Below, piece after piece: positions 1 through 9,449 of a DNA stretch of 64,000 bases. Origin of the DNA: Lactobacillales bacterium (lineage in GTDB: Bacteria; Bacillota; Bacilli; Lactobacillales; Streptococcaceae); contig JAISJD010000008.1 of the NCBI GenBank assembly GCA_031261705.1, positions 62,001 to 126,000 of the forward strand. The letters run 5' to 3'. Each line of letters starts with the position of its first letter. Position 1 is the stretch's first letter. A program made the translations under genes and the position numbers. The notes below the pieces were generated by a model. The model saw only the letters and a program-made list of their open reading frames with translations, searched no databases and had not been told where the DNA came from.

Positions 1-417
1 ACAACAAAAGGTTTGTCTACTCTAGGTATTCAGCCTGATCAAATTCCTGTTCTTGGAATTGTTACAGCAGGGGAACCAATTTTAGCTGTAGAAGATGCCA
101 CAGATTATTTTCCGCTTCCGCCAAATCTAAAATACGAAGAAAATTCTTTATTCATGCTGACGATTCGTGGGGAAAGTATGATTAATGCTGGGATTTTAGA
201 CGGTGATAACGTCATAGTCCGTAAACAGCCCTATGCAGAAAATGGGGATATCGTTATCGCTATGACTACTGAGGATGAAGCAACATGCAAACGATTCTTT
301 AAAGAGAATAACCACTACCGTTTGCAGCCTGAAAACGACTCTATGGACCCAATCATTCTTCAAGAAGTTTCTATTTTAGGAAGAGTCATCGGCCTTTATC
401 GTGACCGCATTTATTAA
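1..417 (+). CDS. lexA: LexA SOS repressor, C-terminal part (5' end outside window)
   Basis: LexA represses DNA-damage genes and inactivates itself by cleavage stimulated by RecA. The reading frame is open from base 1, so the gene starts upstream and the DNA-binding winged-helix domain is missing here. What is visible is the linker and the S24-type peptidase domain: the Ala-Gly scissile bond in VTAGEP (bases 67-72), the catalytic Ser in GESM (175-177) and the catalytic Lys in VRKQP (223-225). The 138 visible residues match the usual C-terminal portion of a roughly 205-residue LexA. A terminator follows directly. A LexA-box-like site lies downstream, in front of the next gene. Confidence 0.95.
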   Translation, partial: TTKGLSTLGIQPDQIPVLGIVTAGEPILAVEDATDYFPLPPNLKYEENSLFMLTIRGESMINAGILDGDNVIVRKQPYAENGDIVIAMTTEDEATCKRFFKENNHYRLQPENDSMDPIILQEVSILGRVIGLYRDRIY

Positions 418-423
418 TTTATT

Positions 424-447
424 TCGATTGTCGAAAAGGGCAATCGA
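424..447 (+). terminator. Intrinsic terminator of lexA
   Basis: A 7-bp stem, TCGATTG with CAATCGA, sits seven bases after the lexA stop and is followed by TATTTTT. Confidence 0.7.
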
Positions 448-465
448 TATTTTTCAAAAGCAAAA

Positions 466-479
466 AGAACAAATATTCG
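466..479 (+). promoter_or_regulatory. Putative LexA (SOS) box with adjoining -10 element
   Basis: AGAACAAATATTCG differs at one base in each arm from the Gram-positive SOS box CGAAC-N4-GTTCG. It lies directly upstream of a TATAAT hexamer at 481-486, where bound LexA would block RNA polymerase. The -35 region is poor. The next gene starts at 525. The assignment rests on consensus similarity and on the neighbouring lexA. Confidence 0.45.
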
Positions 480-524
480 TTATAATATTTCTATAAGCGA
501 ACAAATAAGAAAGGTGTGTCAATT

Positions 525-737
525 ATGCATTCTGTAAGAAGATTTGGTTTTATTCTATTTATTTTAATTTTAGGCATTATTTTAGGTTCTGTTGGTGTAA
601 AATGGGCAATACTTTCTCTTATTCCATTATTTATCTTATGGTTGTTAGCGTGGGATGAAAAAAGATTTCGTCGCCATGTTCGTGAGCAACGTTATCAAGA
701 ATATTACCAACAAACACATTTCAGACGATTTCCATAA
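525..737 (+). CDS. Small two-helix membrane protein, unknown function
   Basis: A 70-residue protein I do not recognise. I chose ATG 525 because AAGAAAGG lies 10 bases upstream; the in-frame GTG at 516 would overlap that site. After a short basic N-terminus (MHSVRRFG) come two hydrophobic segments, at about residues 8-23 and 26-43. A charged Arg/Tyr/Gln-rich tail of about 25 residues follows, probably on the cytoplasmic side. The gene is downstream of lexA behind a possible LexA box. By position it recalls small SOS-induced membrane proteins that delay division, such as YneA next to lexA in Bacillus, but I see no sequence similarity to YneA. Confidence 0.6.
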   Translation: MHSVRRFGFILFILILGIILGSVGVKWAILSLIPLFILWLLAWDEKRFRRHVREQRYQEYYQQTHFRRFP

Positions 738-745
738 TAAAAAAA

Positions 746-798
746 ACGAGAGCTAATAACTTTCCTACCGCAAAAGTAAGAAAGTAATCAGTTCTCGT
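746..798 (-). terminator. Intrinsic terminator for the small gene at 811-1029
   Basis: A long imperfect hairpin pairs ACGAGAGCTAATAACTTTC with GAAAGTAATCAGTTCTCGT. Read on the minus strand it is followed by a run of T, so it ends the minus-strand gene. It may also stop plus-strand transcripts, but no T-run follows in that direction. Confidence 0.7.
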
Positions 799-810
799 GA
801 ATCTATTTGC

Positions 811-1029
811 CTATTTAAAATCGTATTTACCAGAGTTTAATTTAAAAAATAATTCTCCAACGTTACCAGAAAAATCTAATTCTTTCCCATCAATCGTTGC
901 TTTAACAACGGAAAGATGATCTTGAATATTTGGAACTTCTCTCATTTGTAATGTTAAAAATTCGTCTACGTTTTTGTATTCTTTGGTTTGTACATCGCCA
1001 TTTACTTCTTTGTATTCAATAATTAACAT
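811..1029 (-). CDS. Small DUF4649-like protein
   Basis: A 72-residue soluble protein with no signal peptide or membrane segment. The pattern (IEYKEVNG near the N-terminus, then a central ATIDGKELDFSGNVGELFF stretch) resembles the DUF4649 family of short Lactobacillales proteins as I remember it. The function of that family is unknown to me. The gene stands alone, with its own terminator, convergent with the small membrane-protein gene. The start ATG at 1029 has AGGAAAGAAGTG upstream, which is acceptable. Confidence 0.55.
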   Translation of the reverse strand: MLIIEYKEVNGDVQTKEYKNVDEFLTLQMREVPNIQDHLSVVKATIDGKELDFSGNVGELFFKLNSGKYDFK

Positions 1030-1095
1030 AACACAACACTTCTTTCCTGTTTATATTTTCATAATACTCTCAAATAAAAATAATTGCACCAAAAA

Positions 1096-1115
1096 CGATC
1101 AGATAAATCTGACCG
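1096..1115 (-). terminator. Intrinsic terminator of recJ-apt
   Basis: Read on the minus strand, CGGTCAGA and TCTGATCG form an 8-bp stem (one G-U pair) with a TTTA loop, followed by TTTTT. It is eight bases past the apt stop. Confidence 0.75.
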
Positions 1116-1123
1116 CTCCAATT

Positions 1124-1636
1124 TTAATAATGCATCAGTGCTTTTACTTCGTAATCAGCAATTTTATCCCGTCCGCGTAATTCATCTAATTCAATCAAGA
1201 ATGCACAACCGACAACGATACCACCTAATGCTTCAATCATTTCAATCGTTGCTTTCACTGTCCCACCAGTAGCAAGTAAATCATCTACAACTAATACACG
1301 CATCCCTGGCGTAATAGCATCTTTATGCATTGTCAAAGTATCCACACCGTATTCTTTTTCATACTCCGCGGAAATTGTTTCACGAGGTAATTTCCCTGGT
1401 TTACGAACTGGTGCAAAGCCAACACCCATCTCAAAAGCTACTGGGCAGCCAACGATAAAGCCGCGCGCCTCAGGACCAACAACCATGTCAATATTTTTTT
1501 CTTTCGCATAATCAACAATTTGTTGTGTAGCATCTCGGTAAGCCGCACCGTTCGCCATTAATGGAGAAATATCACGAAACGTAATCCCTTCCTTTGGATA
1601 GTTCTCAATACTTGCAATATACTTTGTTAAATCCAT
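1124..1636 (-). CDS. apt: Adenine phosphoribosyltransferase
   Basis: This cytosolic enzyme makes AMP from adenine and PRPP for purine salvage. The 170 residues match the family length. The PRPP-binding loop [13 protein letters not shown] is at residues 114-126, and the family motif GPEARGF is at about 54-60. AGAAGGAGA precedes the ATG. The gene follows recJ by 40 bases on the same strand, an arrangement common in Firmicutes, and ends in a clear terminator. Confidence 0.97.
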   Translation of the reverse strand: MDLTKYIASIENYPKEGITFRDISPLMANGAAYRDATQQIVDYAKEKNIDMVVGPEARGFIVGCPVAFEMGVGFAPVRKPGKLPRETISAEYEKEYGVDTLTMHKDAITPGMRVLVVDDLLATGGTVKATIEMIEALGGIVVGCAFLIELDELRGRDKIADYEVKALMHY

Positions 1637-1676
1637 TTTTTGTTCTCCTTCTTTGAGCAGTTACGCTTGCTCATAT

Positions 1677-3986
1677 TTAATTATTATCCCTATTTCCACT
1701 TAACCACTCACGAATGGTTTCAACATCACTAAGCAAAAGAAATTCTTCTGACTTAATCTGTACCATGCGTTCTTGGTAAATCGAACTTTCAGTTAACGCT
1801 CTATTTTGAGGGTGCGTCACTTCCGTTAAAACACCGTTGTCTATTGTAACAAATTCTAGCTCAGAAAACACGTTTATCATAAAGATTAATAGACTTTGAG
1901 GAATTTTTAAGAATTGAGCAATTTGTTTTAGCTTATATCGAACATCTAGCTCTTTTTGTTGCTTAATAAACTTGAATAAACGTGCAAATTGATCTCGACT
2001 ACCGACACCATTCAAATACGCCTCATCTTTTGAATAACCGAGCAAGTAAACGCGCGAATATTCTCCTTCATCAACAAACGAACGTAAACCCTCTAAATCA
2101 TTTGGTACATCTACTACTACTAAATCTTGACTTGTCGTCATATCTGCTTCATCAATCATCACAATCTGTTCTTCAGCAATTTGTGCCGGTAAAATTTTAC
2201 GACTATTTTCATGAAATAGCAAAAATAAACCACTTTCAAAAGGAATCAATTTACGACTATTTTTCCCACGTAAATCAAAGACCTGAATCCCCTCCACAGC
2301 AAAATCTTCTACCATTAGCTGAGGCTTTTTATTTCCATTCCATTCGTTAATATCTAATTTCCCTACAAAACTATTTTCAGCAAATGTACTAAACTCATAT
2401 TGATACTTGCCAAAATCAAAGGCAATAGCATCAAGTGTCGCATCATCAGTTTTCAGTTGAAATTTCAAATGTGCACCGTCTGCTCCAATCGCTCTTGTTT
2501 CAGTCACGTTAACCTTATCAAACTCAAAAGTTGGCTTGGGATTATCCGTTCCAAATGGTGCTAACACAGAAAGCTGCTCGATAAAAGGAATATCAACTTT
2601 TTCAATCAATAATTTTTCATCAATTGTTAGACTTGCCCCTTGTGTCATATCAATCGCATTCACCACAATATAATCTTCAAGAGTTTCTCTCAACTTCTCA
2701 AGATTTTCGACTGAAAGAGTCATGCCTGCAGCCATATGATGCCCACCAAAAGCGGTGAAAATCTCTCGGCGACTACTCAATGCTTCAAAAATATTCAACG
2801 CTTCCACACTTCTAGCGGAACCTTTCGCCACTTTTTCATCTAGTTTGATAGTTAAGACAATCGTCGGTTTTCCAGTTTGCTGCATAATTTTTCCTGCAAC
2901 AATTCCTAGAACCCCCTCGTGCCATCCTTCTTTTGCCAAAACATTAACAGGTGAGTTGGGCAGCTCACTAAGCATTCCAACAGCTTCCTCAGTGATTTGA
3001 TTGACAATTTCTTTTCGTTCTTCATTGATTTTATCAATCATTTCCGCCAGTTCTTTGGATTCTTCCTCATCAAAAGTCGTCATTAACTCAACACCTGGGC
3101 TTGCCTCACCAAGTCGACCTAGCGCATTTAATCTTGGACCAATTCCAAACCCAATATTTTCTTCCGTGAATGTCGATTTCTCAATTCCCGCAATTTTTAT
3201 TAGTTCCTCTAAGCCAATTCTTTCAGTATTTTTAATCATTTGTAAACCAAGACTAACTAACGCACGATTTTCTCCTGTCAGAGAAACTAGGTCAGCAATC
3301 GTACCAATCGCAACCATATCTAAAAATTCGGTAGGAATTTCATCTAATAAGGCAGTCGCAACTTTAAATGCAACACCTACACCCGCCAGTTCTCTAAACG
3401 GATAGTTTCCATCTGGATGCTTTGGATGAATAATCGCATACGCATTCGGTAATGTTGGTGGGATTTCATGGTGATCTGTTACAATCACATCTATTCCTAG
3501 AGAGGTCGCATAAGCAATCGCTTCATGACCTGCCACGCCGTTATCCACCGTAATAATCAACGAAATTCCTTGCGTTTCAATGTAATACTTGTAGACATCA
3601 AGATTAGGCCCATAACCATCGACAAAACGATTAGGTAAAAAATAGCTGACTTCTCCACCAACTAGCTCAATTGCTTCTTTCATAACGGTCGTACTTGTGA
3701 TTCCGTCTGCGTCATAATCTCCGTAAACTAAAATCTGTTCTCCATTTTCAACTGCTTTCCGAATACGTTCCACTGCTTTTTCCATATCATAGAGCAAAAA
3801 TGGGTCATGTAATTGTTCTAAAGAGGGGTACAAAAAGGCCTCTAACTGTTCGGTTGTTTGAATTCCTCTTTGCCATAAAATTTGTGCGACTAAAGGATGA
3901 ATTTTTTCATTTTCTGCATGTTCAAGAAATGAAACCGGTAATTCTTCCTCTTGATTTTCTTGCCAATTAAAATTCGATTTTTTCAT
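1677..3986 (-). CDS. recJ: Single-stranded-DNA exonuclease RecJ
   Basis: RecJ is a 5'-3' single-strand-specific exonuclease used in recombination and mismatch or base-excision repair. The DHH phosphoesterase core shows GDYDADG (residues 89-95) and VTDHH (169-173). A DHHA1-type GGHHMAAG motif follows, near residue 415. The 769 residues fit Firmicute RecJ, which has a C-terminal extension absent from the E. coli protein. The start is 13 bases after the preceding SDR gene, so recJ is probably co-transcribed with obgE-side genes and apt. Confidence 0.97.
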   Translation of the reverse strand: MKKSNFNWQENQEEELPVSFLEHAENEKIHPLVAQILWQRGIQTTEQLEAFLYPSLEQLHDPFLLYDMEKAVERIRKAVENGEQILVYGDYDADGITSTTVMKEAIELVGGEVSYFLPNRFVDGYGPNLDVYKYYIETQGISLIITVDNGVAGHEAIAYATSLGIDVIVTDHHEIPPTLPNAYAIIHPKHPDGNYPFRELAGVGVAFKVATALLDEIPTEFLDMVAIGTIADLVSLTGENRALVSLGLQMIKNTERIGLEELIKIAGIEKSTFTEENIGFGIGPRLNALGRLGEASPGVELMTTFDEEESKELAEMIDKINEERKEIVNQITEEAVGMLSELPNSPVNVLAKEGWHEGVLGIVAGKIMQQTGKPTIVLTIKLDEKVAKGSARSVEALNIFEALSSRREIFTAFGGHHMAAGMTLSVENLEKLRETLEDYIVVNAIDMTQGASLTIDEKLLIEKVDIPFIEQLSVLAPFGTDNPKPTFEFDKVNVTETRAIGADGAHLKFQLKTDDATLDAIAFDFGKYQYEFSTFAENSFVGKLDINEWNGNKKPQLMVEDFAVEGIQVFDLRGKNSRKLIPFESGLFLLFHENSRKILPAQIAEEQIVMIDEADMTTSQDLVVVDVPNDLEGLRSFVDEGEYSRVYLLGYSKDEAYLNGVGSRDQFARLFKFIKQQKELDVRYKLKQIAQFLKIPQSLLIFMINVFSELEFVTIDNGVLTEVTHPQNRALTESSIYQERMVQIKSEEFLLLSDVETIREWLSGNRDNN

Positions 3987-3999
3987 AACAGATTCCTTT

Positions 4000-4806
4000 T
4001 TATTTCAAATTAAATACATGTAAAGATAAAAAATCGGTTAGCTTTGGGAAAAGTGCTGAAAATTTCGCCGTACCTTCCATGAGCATTGGTCGATTAATTT
4101 CTCTACGATTTTTCCCAACCGATTGGACGATTTCCTTCGCCAATTTCTTAGGGTCTAATGCTAAACTTCCAATTTTCTTAAGATAATCTCCCGTTTCATC
4201 TGCCCTATCAAAAAAATGTGTCCGAATAGGTCCAGGATTGACCGTGGTCACTAAAATTCCTAAAGGTGCAAATTCTAAACGAAGAGCATTTGAAAATCCA
4301 ATCACAGCGAATTTTGTCGCACTATAAATGGTTGATTTTTGTGATGCTAATTTCCCAGCCATAGACGCTACATTAATGATGTGTCCTTGCTCTTTTGTCA
4401 GCATCTTTTTAGCTAACTTTTGCGTTAAAGAAATCATTCCAAGGACGTTAACCTCAAACATTTCTCGCATGACCTTATCATCAATAGATAGAAACTCCTT
4501 GAATAAGCCAAAGCCCGCATTGTTCACTAGAACATCTACTGCCCCAACATTATCTTCAATAGACGAAACCACTGTATCAATTTCAGAGGGTTGAGATAAA
4601 TCAAGAGAATAAATAAACACTTTTTGCTTGGTTAAGGTGCGAACATTTTTCTGTACTCTCCGCAATTCATCTATTCTACGGGCAACCAACACCAAAATAG
4701 CTCCTGTTTCCGCAAACGCGTAAGCCAACTCCTCGCCTAATCCACTTGAAGCACCAGTAATCAGAACAACTTTATTGGTTAAATCTTTTTTTCTCATGAG
4801 CTTCAT
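4000..4806 (-). CDS. Short-chain dehydrogenase/reductase family protein
   Basis: A classical SDR, an NAD(P)-dependent oxidoreductase with a Rossmann fold. It shows the cofactor glycine motif TGASSGLG (residues 17-24), NNAG (95-98) and the catalytic Ser148, Tyr161 and Lys165 (in YSATK). The substrate cannot be told from sequence. The length of 268 is usual. ATG 4806 or the in-frame ATG at 4797 could be the start; both lie just after AAGGTGAGGG. It sits eight bases after rnz and 13 before recJ, clearly within one operon. Confidence 0.9.
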   Translation of the reverse strand: MKLMRKKDLTNKVVLITGASSGLGEELAYAFAETGAILVLVARRIDELRRVQKNVRTLTKQKVFIYSLDLSQPSEIDTVVSSIEDNVGAVDVLVNNAGFGLFKEFLSIDDKVMREMFEVNVLGMISLTQKLAKKMLTKEQGHIINVASMAGKLASQKSTIYSATKFAVIGFSNALRLEFAPLGILVTTVNPGPIRTHFFDRADETGDYLKKIGSLALDPKKLAKEIVQSVGKNRREINRPMLMEGTAKFSALFPKLTDFLSLHVFNLK

Positions 4807-4814
4807 CCCTCACC

Positions 4815-5750
4815 TTATTCAAACGGAATATCAATTTCCACAAAATCGTGCATGACTTTTGCATTCTCAAATACCTCTTGTGCTTCTCGCTCTAATTCTT
4901 GTGCCTCTTTTGCTAAATAACGCGCACTGATATGCGTTAGTAACAGTCGTTTAGCTTTTGCTTCTTCTGCAACTTGAGCGGCTTGTATGCTTGTTGAATG
5001 GAAATACTGATGTGCCATTTTTTCGCTACCTTTTTTAAAGGTACTTTCATGCACTAAGACATCCGCCTCACGCCCTAAAATCACGCTGTTATTTGTTTTT
5101 CTAGTATCGCCAAGAATCGTCACGACTCTTCCTTTTCGTGTTTCACCGACAAAATCTGATCCGTTAATAACACGTCCGTCCTCTAATGTTACTGTCTCGC
5201 CTTTTTTCAAGCGACCGTAAATAGGCCCAGCAGGAATGTCTAACGCTCGTAGCTTTTCGACCTGTAATTCTCCCTCGTGGTCTACCTCTACCACACGATA
5301 ACCAAAAGATTGAATTCCATGGTCTAACGGTAAAGCATAGACCGTGAAATTCTTATCTCGAAAAATTTCGCCACCCTCAGTAATTTCAATAAATTTGATA
5401 GGATAAGCTAATTTTGTTCCTGAAATTTTCAAGGCAGATTGCACAAATTCCGCAATTCCTTTAGGACCGTAAATTTCTAACTCACTCAGTGGTTGATCGC
5501 CCCCTTGAAAAGAGCGACTACTAACCAAGCCTGGCAAACCAAAGATATGGTCCCCATGTAAATGGGTGATAAATATTTTTTTAATCTTACGTGGACGAAT
5601 TGTTGTCCGTAAAATCTGCATTTGAGTCCCTTCACCGCAATCAAACAGCCAAATAGCATTAATTTCTGCCAATAATTTCAATGCGATACTCGTAACATTT
5701 CTATGCTTTGCAGGAACTCCTGCACCTGTTCCTAAAAATTGTAATTCCAT
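4815..5750 (-). CDS. rnz: Ribonuclease Z
   Basis: A zinc-dependent endonuclease that trims the 3' trailer of tRNA precursors lacking an encoded CCA end. The metallo-beta-lactamase signature HLHGDH is at residues 63-68. GDTRKT and the final histidine motif THIS follow in the C-terminal half. The 311 residues match the Bacillus enzyme. The gene is co-directional with the SDR gene and recJ and lies about 100 bases downstream of obgE. Confidence 0.96.
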   Translation of the reverse strand: MELQFLGTGAGVPAKHRNVTSIALKLLAEINAIWLFDCGEGTQMQILRTTIRPRKIKKIFITHLHGDHIFGLPGLVSSRSFQGGDQPLSELEIYGPKGIAEFVQSALKISGTKLAYPIKFIEITEGGEIFRDKNFTVYALPLDHGIQSFGYRVVEVDHEGELQVEKLRALDIPAGPIYGRLKKGETVTLEDGRVINGSDFVGETRKGRVVTILGDTRKTNNSVILGREADVLVHESTFKKGSEKMAHQYFHSTSIQAAQVAEEAKAKRLLLTHISARYLAKEAQELEREAQEVFENAKVMHDFVEIDIPFE

Positions 5751-5804
5751 AAATCATTCACAATCTTTCTTCTATTTTTTTGAAGAACAACCCAAAGGCA
5801 ATAA

Positions 5805-5826
5805 GGCTAGGATATAACTCCCAGCC
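5805..5826 (-). terminator. Stem-loop between obgE and rnz
   Basis: GGCTGGGA and TCCTAGCC (minus strand) form an 8-bp stem with one G-U pair and a six-base loop. It is followed only by a moderately T-rich stretch, so it is a weak terminator or a processing or stabilising structure. Confidence 0.4.
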
Positions 5827-5849
5827 CCAAATTATTCTTCTAACTATTC

Positions 5850-7163
5850 TTAATCTACAAATTCAAATTCAAACTTGCCAATACGGACAATATCTCCGTC
5901 TTTTGCACCACGAGCGCGTAATGCTTCATCCACGCCCAAGCCACGTAATTGACGAGCAAAACGCATAACCGTTTCGTCATGGTCAAAGTTTGTCATCGCA
6001 AATAATTTTTCAATTTCTTCACCAGAAAGTTCCCATGAAGTATCTGGCATCCGCTTAATATCAAATTTCGGTGCTTCTGGATTGAAGCCGTAGTAAACTG
6101 AATCTTCTTCCATTTCTTCATCATATAATGGAAATTCAGGGGTCACGTCTAATAAATCAGCCGTGGCATTAAGTAAATTGTCTAAGCCTTGACGAGTAAT
6201 TCCTGAGATTGGGAAGATTGGAATATCATCTGCAAACTCATCTTCTTTTTCTGCTTGAATTTTTTTGCGGAACTCCTTCAAGTTTTCTTCGGCATCCGGC
6301 ATATCCATTTTATTTGCAACAATAATTTGTGGACGTTCTAACAATCGTAAATTGTGCTGTTCAAGTTCAGCATTGATTGCCTTGTAATCGTCATAAGGAT
6401 CTCTACCTTCCATTCCACTCATATCAATCACATGTAAAATAACACGGGTTCGTTCAATATGACGTAAAAATTGCGTGCCAAGTCCGACACCCTGTGAAGC
6501 TCCTTCAATCAAGCCGGGTAAATCAGCTGCTACAAAGCTACGTCCGTCATGTAGATGTACCATTCCAAGATTTGGTACTAATGTAGTAAAATGATACGCA
6601 CCAATCTTTGGTCGGGCTGCAGAAATAACGGACAACAAGGTAGATTTTCCAACAGAAGGGAAACCAACGAGACCGACATCTGCTAAAACTTTTAACTCTA
6701 ATTCGATTTTACGTTCTTGTCCCGGTTCGCCATTTTCAGCAAGCTCGGGTGCGGGATTTTTCGGTGTCGCAAAACGTGTATTCCCACGTCCACCACGTCC
6801 GCCACGCGCAACCACTAATTCTTGCCCGTTTTCAATCAAATCTCCGATTAATTTTCCTGTTTCTGCATCACGAACAGTTGTGCCGGGTGGAACCTTGATA
6901 ACCTTATCCTCAGCCCCATGACCGTGCATACCTTTGCTCATTCCATTTTCACCAGCAGGCGCTCTAAAATGACGATTGTAGCGGAAATCTAAGAGTGTGC
7001 GTAACCCTTCGTCAACAACTAAGATTACATCGCCCCCACGACCACCGTCTCCACCAGCTGGTCCGCCGTCTGGAACATATTTTTCACGACGGAAAGCAAC
7101 CATTCCATCGCCACCTTTTCCGGCTTTAATTTCAATGACTGCTGAATCTAAAAACATGGACAT
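5850..7163 (-). CDS. obgE: GTPase ObgE (CgtA)
   Basis: A GTPase that works in late 50S ribosome assembly and the stringent response. Its three domains are visible. A glycine-rich Obg fold (about 1-158) has repeated GGxGG motifs. The G domain has GFPSVGKST (167-175), DLPG (214-217) and NKMD (284-287). The C-terminal OCT domain covers roughly 340-437. The total of 437 residues is typical for Firmicutes. GGGGG lies seven bases before the ATG. It appears to be the first gene of the obgE-rnz-SDR-recJ-apt cluster. Confidence 0.97.
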   Translation of the reverse strand: MSMFLDSAVIEIKAGKGGDGMVAFRREKYVPDGGPAGGDGGRGGDVILVVDEGLRTLLDFRYNRHFRAPAGENGMSKGMHGHGAEDKVIKVPPGTTVRDAETGKLIGDLIENGQELVVARGGRGGRGNTRFATPKNPAPELAENGEPGQERKIELELKVLADVGLVGFPSVGKSTLLSVISAARPKIGAYHFTTLVPNLGMVHLHDGRSFVAADLPGLIEGASQGVGLGTQFLRHIERTRVILHVIDMSGMEGRDPYDDYKAINAELEQHNLRLLERPQIIVANKMDMPDAEENLKEFRKKIQAEKEDEFADDIPIFPISGITRQGLDNLLNATADLLDVTPEFPLYDEEMEEDSVYYGFNPEAPKFDIKRMPDTSWELSGEEIEKLFAMTNFDHDETVMRFARQLRGLGVDEALRARGAKDGDIVRIGKFEFEFVD

Positions 7164-7345
7164 TGTTTTGCCCCCTTTTCATTACAAAATTAAGACGAAT
7201 CGTCCAAAATAGGAAAAGTAAAACAAGTAGCGTATATTTTTCTTCTACTTTGATTTCTTCTATTTCTATTCGTCGTGCTAGATTATTTTTTTCTCTAAAA
7301 CACCATGTTCTAGTATAACTTAAATTTGAGAAAAACGATAGCTAA

Positions 7346-7377
7346 AAGGCACCCTAGAGCAATATCTACGGTGCCTT
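7346..7377 (-). terminator. Intrinsic terminator of the MupG-like gene
   Basis: AAGGCACC and GGGTGCCTT (minus strand) form the stem, followed by TTTT. It is eight bases past the stop of the gene at 7385-8476. Confidence 0.8.
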
Positions 7378-7384
7378 ATCAAAA

Positions 7385-8476
7385 TTATTTAACTTCAAGC
7401 ATCTTAAATCCAGACCAAGGTTTCAAATAACCTAATAGGAACAATTCATCATCTGAAATACGACCGACAACATTAACTCGTCCATCATTTTTCATTTCCT
7501 TCAATGCAATTTGTGTTTCTCCCTTGTATTGCCCGTAACCCACGTTATCAATCAAGACATCCCCTCGCGTAATATCCACGGTATTGTGCGCTGGAAATTC
7601 CTTGTCCGCATACCAAACACGTGTCATGGTTGAACGTAAGATATAATCTGATTTATCTCCACGATAGCTATGTTCGCTATCAAACAAGCATTTATGCTCT
7701 GCATCTGTAATATCTTTATATGCAACTACCTTTAACGTTGGTTCAGGTGCGTTAAATGCGTCTGCCATTGCTGCTAATTCAGCTTCTGAAGCATAAGCAT
7801 TCCCAACCAAAATGTCATCAATTCCACCGATTAATTTTAAGTGCTTTACTTGAGTTGAAATTTCTAAATCGCGGTGTTCTTCCAATGAACAAAGTCCATC
7901 TTGTGTTGGCCAAGGTCCAAATGTTGCATCATGCGAGTTAACAAATGCCATGGTGTTTAAATTATATTTTTTAAATTTTTTTGTGCAATACATGAAGTGG
8001 TCAAAACCTAAACCAGAATAACGATGAGGGTAAAAATTATGTGAACCAAGCAAATTATCTGTATTTGGAGAATAGCTCATAATATTATCCACATAATTGG
8101 TTCCTTGGCTCATATTGATTTCAATCTTGATACCATATGGATTACGAGTCATTTTCGCTTCTTCTGCACCAGTAAAGCCTAAATCTAAACGAACGCCATA
8201 AGCACCCATTTTATCGAAAAAGCTTAAATCGTCATAGCTAATTTCAAGTTGTTCGAAAAGTGCCGGATTAATATCTACCATTACTTCCATATCTAATGAA
8301 TTAGCGTAGTCAACTACTGCTTTAAATTCAGCTAAAACCTTTTCTTTGTCTTCTTTAATTTGAAGCAATGAGGTAAAAACACGTTTAAAGCCATATTTAT
8401 GTGCTAAATCGAGATATGCCTTATCCTTTTCAAAAGTTGAACGTTCTGGATAGATTGAAATACCTAATTTTCCCAT
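7385..8476 (-). CDS. MupG/DUF871 family protein (6-phospho-MurNAc hydrolase-like)
   Basis: A 363-residue cytosolic protein of the DUF871 family, long mis-annotated as outer surface protein. It has an N-terminal TIM-barrel half beginning LGISIYPERST and a C-terminal cyclophilin-like half. The characterised member, MupG of Staphylococcus aureus, cleaves MurNAc-6-phosphate disaccharides during peptidoglycan recycling. A similar role is likely here but is inferred. No PTS transporter or MurQ gene lies beside it. AAGGAGG lies upstream of the ATG. It is a single-gene unit with its own terminator. Confidence 0.8.
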   Translation of the reverse strand: MGKLGISIYPERSTFEKDKAYLDLAHKYGFKRVFTSLLQIKEDKEKVLAEFKAVVDYANSLDMEVMVDINPALFEQLEISYDDLSFFDKMGAYGVRLDLGFTGAEEAKMTRNPYGIKIEINMSQGTNYVDNIMSYSPNTDNLLGSHNFYPHRYSGLGFDHFMYCTKKFKKYNLNTMAFVNSHDATFGPWPTQDGLCSLEEHRDLEISTQVKHLKLIGGIDDILVGNAYASEAELAAMADAFNAPEPTLKVVAYKDITDAEHKCLFDSEHSYRGDKSDYILRSTMTRVWYADKEFPAHNTVDITRGDVLIDNVGYGQYKGETQIALKEMKNDGRVNVVGRISDDELFLLGYLKPWSGFKMLEVK

Positions 8477-8657
8477 AGTTCGATTCCTCCTTGTAGACTT
8501 TTATTTTATTTTGAATGCACTTACATTCTACCATTTATAAAAAAATTGGTCTATACTTTTCTGTAAAATAAAAATTTTTGAGCAACTTAAATCTTATAAA
8601 AGTGGAAAATTCATATAACAATTTAAAGTGGATAAATTCTTACTTTTAAAAGAAAAA

Positions 8658-8688
8658 GGCAAGTATGCAAAAAAAATGCACACTTGCC
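8658..8688 (-). terminator. Intrinsic terminator of the nitroreductase gene
   Basis: GGCAAGTGTGCA and TGCATACTTGCC (minus strand) form a 12-bp stem with a T-rich loop and a trailing T-run. Confidence 0.85.
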
Positions 8689-8701
8689 ATAAATTTTATT
8701 A

Positions 8702-9298
8702 TTAGTTAAAAGATTTGAAACGGTCAGCATCATTCATAAAGTCTTTTTCTCCAGCTGGAGCTTCGATTGAACCAAAGACTAATTGACCACGTAAGTTCCA
8801 TGAATCTGGAATATCAAATTCTGCGGCAACTTTTTCATCAATTACTGGATTGTAATGTTGTAAGTTTGCACCAATGTTTGCTTCTGCTAATGCAACCCAT
8901 GCATTAACTGCAGCAATACCTGTTGATTGTTCAGACCAATCTGGGAAGTTATCCGCATATAATGGGAATTGTTCTTGTAGATTTGCCACAACATCTGTAT
9001 CTTCAAAGAAAAGTGCTGTACCAATACCAGCAGCAAAACCTGCTAATTTTGCTTGAGTGTTTGGGAAAAATTCTGCTGGAGTTAATGGTTTCAATGTTTC
9101 TTCAGTGATTTCCCATAATTTTTGGTTTGCTTCACCAAATAAGAAAACAACACGAGAAGTTTGTGAGTTAAAAGCTGATGGTGAATTCTTTACAGCGTCT
9201 TTGATAATTGTTTCAATTTCTTCGTTTGATAAATCAGTATTACGACCTAATCCGTAAATTGAACGACGTTTTTTTAATGAATCTAAAAATTTTGACAT
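8702..9298 (-). CDS. Nitroreductase family FMN-dependent oxidoreductase
   Basis: A 198-residue flavoenzyme of the nitroreductase superfamily, like the subgroup often named after E. coli frm2-type or putative NAD(P)H nitroreductases in Lactobacillales. It shows RRSIYGL near the N-terminus, the FMN-contacting SPSAFNSQ motif, and a W-x2-RGQLVFG segment near the C-terminus. The longest frame starts 17 codons earlier, but AAGGGGT lies eight bases before ATG 9298, so I chose that start. The substrate is unknown; quinones or nitro compounds are usual. It is monocistronic. Confidence 0.85.
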   Translation of the reverse strand: MSKFLDSLKKRRSIYGLGRNTDLSNEEIETIIKDAVKNSPSAFNSQTSRVVFLFGEANQKLWEITEETLKPLTPAEFFPNTQAKLAGFAAGIGTALFFEDTDVVANLQEQFPLYADNFPDWSEQSTGIAAVNAWVALAEANIGANLQHYNPVIDEKVAAEFDIPDSWNLRGQLVFGSIEAPAGEKDFMNDADRFKSFN

Positions 9299-9449
9299 AA
9301 TTTCATACCCCTTTTTAATTGTTTTATGATTGTTTACATGTTGTATCATATCAACTAACTTTTAGTAAGTCCAATATTTTGCTTACAAAATGTTAGTGAA
9401 CCCCTCAAAAAAAGATTGAGCGCACACCCAGCCACCATTCTTCCCCTAA

